Positions 61,886-64,000 of a DNA stretch of 64,000 nucleotides are shown here, piece after piece (positions within the stretch are counted from its first letter, which is position 1; each line of letters opens with the position of its first letter). The stretch spans positions 186,001-250,000 of the forward strand of contig NZ_JBHRTR010000015.1 of NCBI RefSeq assembly GCF_042646425.1, read 5' to 3'. A model generated the notes under the pieces. It made no database searches and was not told where the DNA came from. It saw nothing but the letters and a program-made list of their open reading frames with translations. The position numbers were made by a program, and so were the translations under genes. The DNA comes from Marinibaculum pumilum (GTDB lineage Bacteria; Pseudomonadota; Alphaproteobacteria; Ferrovibrionales; Ferrovibrionaceae).

Positions 61886-62644
61886 ATGACCGCGCCCTTC
61901 GACCTGGGCGGGCGGGTGGCGCTGGTCACCGGCGCCGCAGGCGGGCTGGGCAGGGCGATGGCGGGCGCGCTGCACGGCGCGGGCGCCGCTCTGGTGCTGA
62001 CGGATATCGACGAGCGCGGCCTTGCGAACGCCGCTTCGGCCTTCGGCGGCCGGGCAGAGACCGCGCTCCTGGACATCACCGACGCTGCGGCGATCCAGCA
62101 CCTGGTCGACGGGATCATGGCCCGCCACGGCCGGCTCGACATCCTGCTGAACAATGCCGGCATGGGCGCTGCGGCGGCCTTCCTGAACGAAGAGACGGCA
62201 CAGTGGCGCCGGATCCATGCGGTCAACCTGGATGCCGTCTATCTGATGGCGAAGGCGGCCGCCGCGCCGATGGCGGCGCAGGGCTGGGGACGCATCGTCA
62301 ACATCGCCTCTATCTATGGAATGGTCGGCAGCCCCCGGGTACAGGCCTATGCGGCAAGCAAGCATGCGGTGGTGGGCCTGACCCGGGCGATCGCCGCCGA
62401 ACTCGGCCCCTGCGGCGTGACCTGCAATGCGATCGGGCCGGGCTATGTCCGAACCGCGATGACCGCGCCGCTGCAGGGCGATGACGGGTTCGGCCGCCGG
62501 CTCGTCGCGGCGGTGCCGGTGGGCCGCTGGGCGGAGCCTGCGGACCTTGCCGGGCCGGCCCTGTTTCTCTGCAGTCCGGGCGCATCCTACGTGAACGGGC
62601 ATCTGCTGCTGGTCGACGGCGGGATGACGACGAGCTTCCTGTAG
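61886..62644 (+). CDS. Short-chain dehydrogenase/reductase, paralog 2
   Basis: 252 residues, 7 bp after paralog 1. LVTGAAGGLGRAMA, NNAGMGAAAAF, IASIYGMVG and YAASKHAVVGL give the full SDR set, and the protein ends NGHLLLVDGGMTTSFL. The shared ELGPxGVTCNAIGPGY and SPGAxYVNGHLL stretches show a tandem gene duplication. No ribosome site is obvious, so translation may be coupled. The retained pair may act on epimeric or successive substrates. Confidence 0.9.
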   Translation: MTAPFDLGGRVALVTGAAGGLGRAMAGALHGAGAALVLTDIDERGLANAASAFGGRAETALLDITDAAAIQHLVDGIMARHGRLDILLNNAGMGAAAAFLNEETAQWRRIHAVNLDAVYLMAKAAAAPMAAQGWGRIVNIASIYGMVGSPRVQAYAASKHAVVGLTRAIAAELGPCGVTCNAIGPGYVRTAMTAPLQGDDGFGRRLVAAVPVGRWAEPADLAGPALFLCSPGASYVNGHLLLVDGGMTTSFL

Positions 62645-62816
62645 GGTGCCAGAGAGAGGCAGCGGGGCAGGGCGGTTCCGCTCGCCGGATGCGACCGTCG
62701 GGGAGCCTGCGGCTTTCTTCCGGCGCGCGGTTCGATTAGATATCGGCGGAACGCCGGACGCAGACGACCGGCGAAGCGTCGGGCCGGTGGTGCCGGTCCG
62801 GCCGTCTCTCGGGGCG

Positions 62817-62893
62817 CGGGGCGTAGCGCAGGCTGGTAGCGCGGCTGTTTTGGGAACAGCAGGTCGCTGGTTCGAATCCAGTCGCCCCGACCA
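62817..62893 (+). tRNA. tRNA-Pro (TGG anticodon)
   Basis: Acceptor CGGGGCG pairs with CGCCCCG, the anticodon stem GCTGT/ACAGC carries loop TTTGGGA (TGG), and the T loop is TTCGAAT. Discriminator A and CCA are encoded (62890-62893). Confidence 0.96.
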
Positions 62894-62961
62894 GAGAGCG
62901 GCGCCCGGCTGCGGATTGCAGGCGTGGATCAATGCAGTTGCGGATCGTTGGGGGACAGTCG

Positions 62962-63252
62962 ATGCGGGCCAGGATCTATCAGCCGACCAAGACGGCGATG
63001 CAGTCCGGACGGGCGCGGACCCGGCAATGGCTGCTGGAATATTACCCGACCACCCAGTTCGTGGAGCCGCTGATGGGCTGGACGGGGGTGGAAGGCACCC
63101 AGGGGCAGGTGCGCCTGCGCTTCCCCAGCAAGGAAGCGGCGATCGCCTACGCCAAGAAGCACGGCATCCCCTACGACATCGAGGCGGCGCACCAGCGCCG
63201 CTTCCATATCAAGGCCTATGCCGACAACTTCGCCTACGACCGGGCGGAGTGA
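62962..63252 (+). CDS. NDUFS4-type accessory subunit of respiratory complex I
   Basis: 96 residues from ATG 62962 (MRARIYQPTKTAMQSGRARTRQW); GGGGGA precedes it, and an ATG 30 bases upstream is less likely. This is the ETC complex I subunit conserved region, with WLLEYYPTTQFVEPLMGWTG, LRFPSKEAAIAYAKKHG and a NFAYDR tail. It matches the alphaproteobacterial homologue of mitochondrial NDUFS4, which stabilises the N module of complex I. It is encoded away from a nuo operon, as usual, between tRNA-Pro and tRNA-Arg. Confidence 0.93.
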   Translation: MRARIYQPTKTAMQSGRARTRQWLLEYYPTTQFVEPLMGWTGVEGTQGQVRLRFPSKEAAIAYAKKHGIPYDIEAAHQRRFHIKAYADNFAYDRAE

Positions 63253-63283
63253 CGGCGGAGCGGCCGATCTTCGCCGGGTTTGC

Positions 63284-63360
63284 GGCCCCGTAGCTCAGTC
63301 GGATAGAGCAAGTGCCTTCTAAGCACTAGGTCGCTGGTTCGAATCCAGCCGGGGTCGCCA
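63284..63360 (+). tRNA. tRNA-Arg (TCT anticodon)
   Basis: Acceptor GGCCCCG pairs with CGGGGTC (one G-U), the anticodon stem AGTGC/GCACT carries loop CTTCTAA (TCT), and the T loop is TTCGAAT. Discriminator G and CCA are encoded (63357-63360). Confidence 0.96.
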
Positions 63361-63383
63361 TCCCCGCGGCTCGCCGCGGGGAT
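63360..63383 (+). terminator. Strong hairpin immediately after tRNA-Arg
   Basis: ATCCCCGCGG-CTCG-CCGCGGGGAT is a 10-bp perfect stem that begins at the last base of the tRNA. No T-run follows, so it may act as a processing or end-protecting stem. A 14-bp tandem duplication (GACGGTTCAGGGGG at 63394 and 63408) follows it. Confidence 0.45.
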
Positions 63384-63429
63384 GGGACTGCAGGGACGGT
63401 TCAGGGGGACGGTTCAGGGGGGCGGCGGC

Positions 63430-63822
63430 TCAGTCGGAGGTGGCGTCCTTCACCGCTTCCTTGGAACCGTCATAGGCTTTCTCCGCCTTGTCCGCGGTCC
63501 AGTTGCCGGCATCCTTGGCGCCCTCCACCGTCTCCGCGGCGGCCTGGCCGCTCTTGTCGCGGACCCAGTTGCCGGCGTCGTTGGCCGATTCCAGACCGGA
63601 CTTGGCCGCCTCGCCGACCGCGTTGCCAGCCGAATCCAGCGCATTGCCGGCCGCATTCGCCGCGTCCTTCAGGGCGTCGGTGACCGGCTTCATTGTCTCC
63701 GACTCCACCGGCTTGGTGGTCCCGGTATCATCGGCCAGCGCCGGTGCGGCCGCCGGGGCGGCCGCCAGCATGGCGGACAGGGCGATGACGGACATGCGGG
63801 TCGTCGGGCTTCGGAACTGCAT
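63430..63822 (-). CDS. Small exported Ala/Asp-rich protein with amphipathic repeats
   Basis: 130 residues from ATG 63822, with AAGGAGGAAGTG just before it. The signal peptide MSVIALSAMLAAAPAAAPALA is followed by a highly charged, Ala-rich region with recurring A(N/D)AGNxxxDKxxxAA units (for example DAGNWVRDKSGQAA and DAGNWTADKAEKA). The pattern resembles stress-linked helical proteins (YtxH/LEA/CsbD-like), but no family is certain. It is Cys-free, probably periplasmic and natively extended or helical. Confidence 0.7.
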   Translation of the reverse strand: MQFRSPTTRMSVIALSAMLAAAPAAAPALADDTGTTKPVESETMKPVTDALKDAANAAGNALDSAGNAVGEAAKSGLESANDAGNWVRDKSGQAAAETVEGAKDAGNWTADKAEKAYDGSKEAVKDATSD

Positions 63823-63935
63823 CACTTCCTCCTTCTGTCGGTGCGGCTCGATCGCCGGCCCAGCTGCGCGGTGCCGCGCCGGGCGCAGGCAGTAACGGCG
63901 CCGCCGCTCTTCGGTTCCAGCCGGCATGGCCGACT

Positions 63936-64000
63936 TCAGGTGCCGTTGCGTTCCAGGAACTGCAGTCGCTGGAACGAGGCGGTCGGATCGCTAACGGTCG
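63936..64000 (-). CDS. Possible C-terminal end of a gene leaving the window
   Basis: Reading in from the right edge on the minus strand gives TVSDPTASFQRLQFLERNGT then TGA (63938-63936). Composition and codon use are plausible for a protein C terminus, but only about 20 codons are visible and no family can be named. Confidence 0.3.
   Translation of the reverse strand, partial: TVSDPTASFQRLQFLERNGT

Noticed and set aside
60324..63360. tRNA genes considered as integration sites of a genomic island
   Set aside because: All three tRNAs are intact and no integrase or direct repeat of a tRNA 3' end is visible. The genes between them are ordinary housekeeping or metabolic genes.

Overview
The window is a high-GC, mostly single-copy chromosomal segment that reads as core genome of an alphaproteobacterium, most likely Rhodospirillales-like. 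The grounds are an RNase E with a large acidic insertion in its S1 region, a glnB-glnA pair behind a sigma-54 promoter, an NDUFS4-type complex I accessory subunit, an AnmK/AmiC/PBP1a/bactofilin/M23 wall-remodelling set, and the ligase-associated exonuclease + ATP-dependent DNA ligase pair. There is no integrase, transposase, phage gene or CRISPR array. One assembly gap (2657-2761) interrupts the RNase E gene.

Layout. 1-1365: a partial isochorismatase-type hydrolase and a divergent LysR regulator. 1366-5157: rne on the minus strand, broken by the gap, with a terminator; then about 950 bases of gene-free leader. 6116-11864: amiC, PBP1a, prfB (with its +1 frameshift site) and a 2H phosphoesterase on the plus strand. 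11926-12070: first copy of a REP-like repeat. 12154-14861: bactofilin, an overlapping M23 peptidase and a Bcp peroxiredoxin (minus). 15016-17412: an iron/siderophore membrane operon (PepSY, DUF3325, DUF3649) headed by a 49-residue copy of the PepSY N terminus, with an iron-box-like site upstream and the second REP-like copy beyond. 17934-21874: PhyH dioxygenase and glnE; 21923-25708: a large AsmA/DUF3971 protein. 25751-31628: tyrS, DNA ligase, exonuclease, anmK and an alpha/beta hydrolase.

32004-35574: an Fe-S/cysteine operon (cysE, Rrf2/IscR-like regulator, cysteine desulfurase, ferredoxin, TfoX-like) preceded by an IscR type-1-like box and a terminator-like hairpin. 35673-37369: diguanylate cyclase and an EF-hand protein. 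37572-44236: a six-gene minus-strand operon (SDR, MarR, enoyl-CoA hydratase, acyl-CoA dehydrogenase, flavin oxidoreductase fused to an FN3-like domain, aryl-CoA ligase) resembling 2-aminobenzoyl-CoA (anthranilate) catabolism; an AT-rich palindrome lies at its promoter. 44308-48586: a stand-alone Lrp ligand domain, a hybrid histidine kinase, and a divergent LysR/RidA pair. 48669-57774: RhlE-type helicase, lipoprotein, parE, YciA thioesterase, two exported unknowns and a fused SecDF.

57794-60160: glnA and glnB with a -24/-12 promoter and an NtrC-like site. With glnE (18902-21874) this puts the GS adenylyltransferase, the PII signal protein and GS itself in one window. 60324-64000: tRNA-His, thioesterase, two tandem SDR paralogs, tRNA-Pro, NDUFS4-like subunit, tRNA-Arg and a small exported Ala/Asp-rich protein.

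A pattern that runs through the window is short perfect or near-perfect tandem duplication with a 15-bp unit at four unrelated loci (rne, the M23 gene, the PepSY leader, the rhlE tail), plus 14-, 16- and 32-bp examples. I found no clear novel defence or mobile system. The best leads are the tandem-repeat pattern, the PepSY leader ORF, the FN3-fused flavoprotein operon and the IscR-box/attenuator leader.
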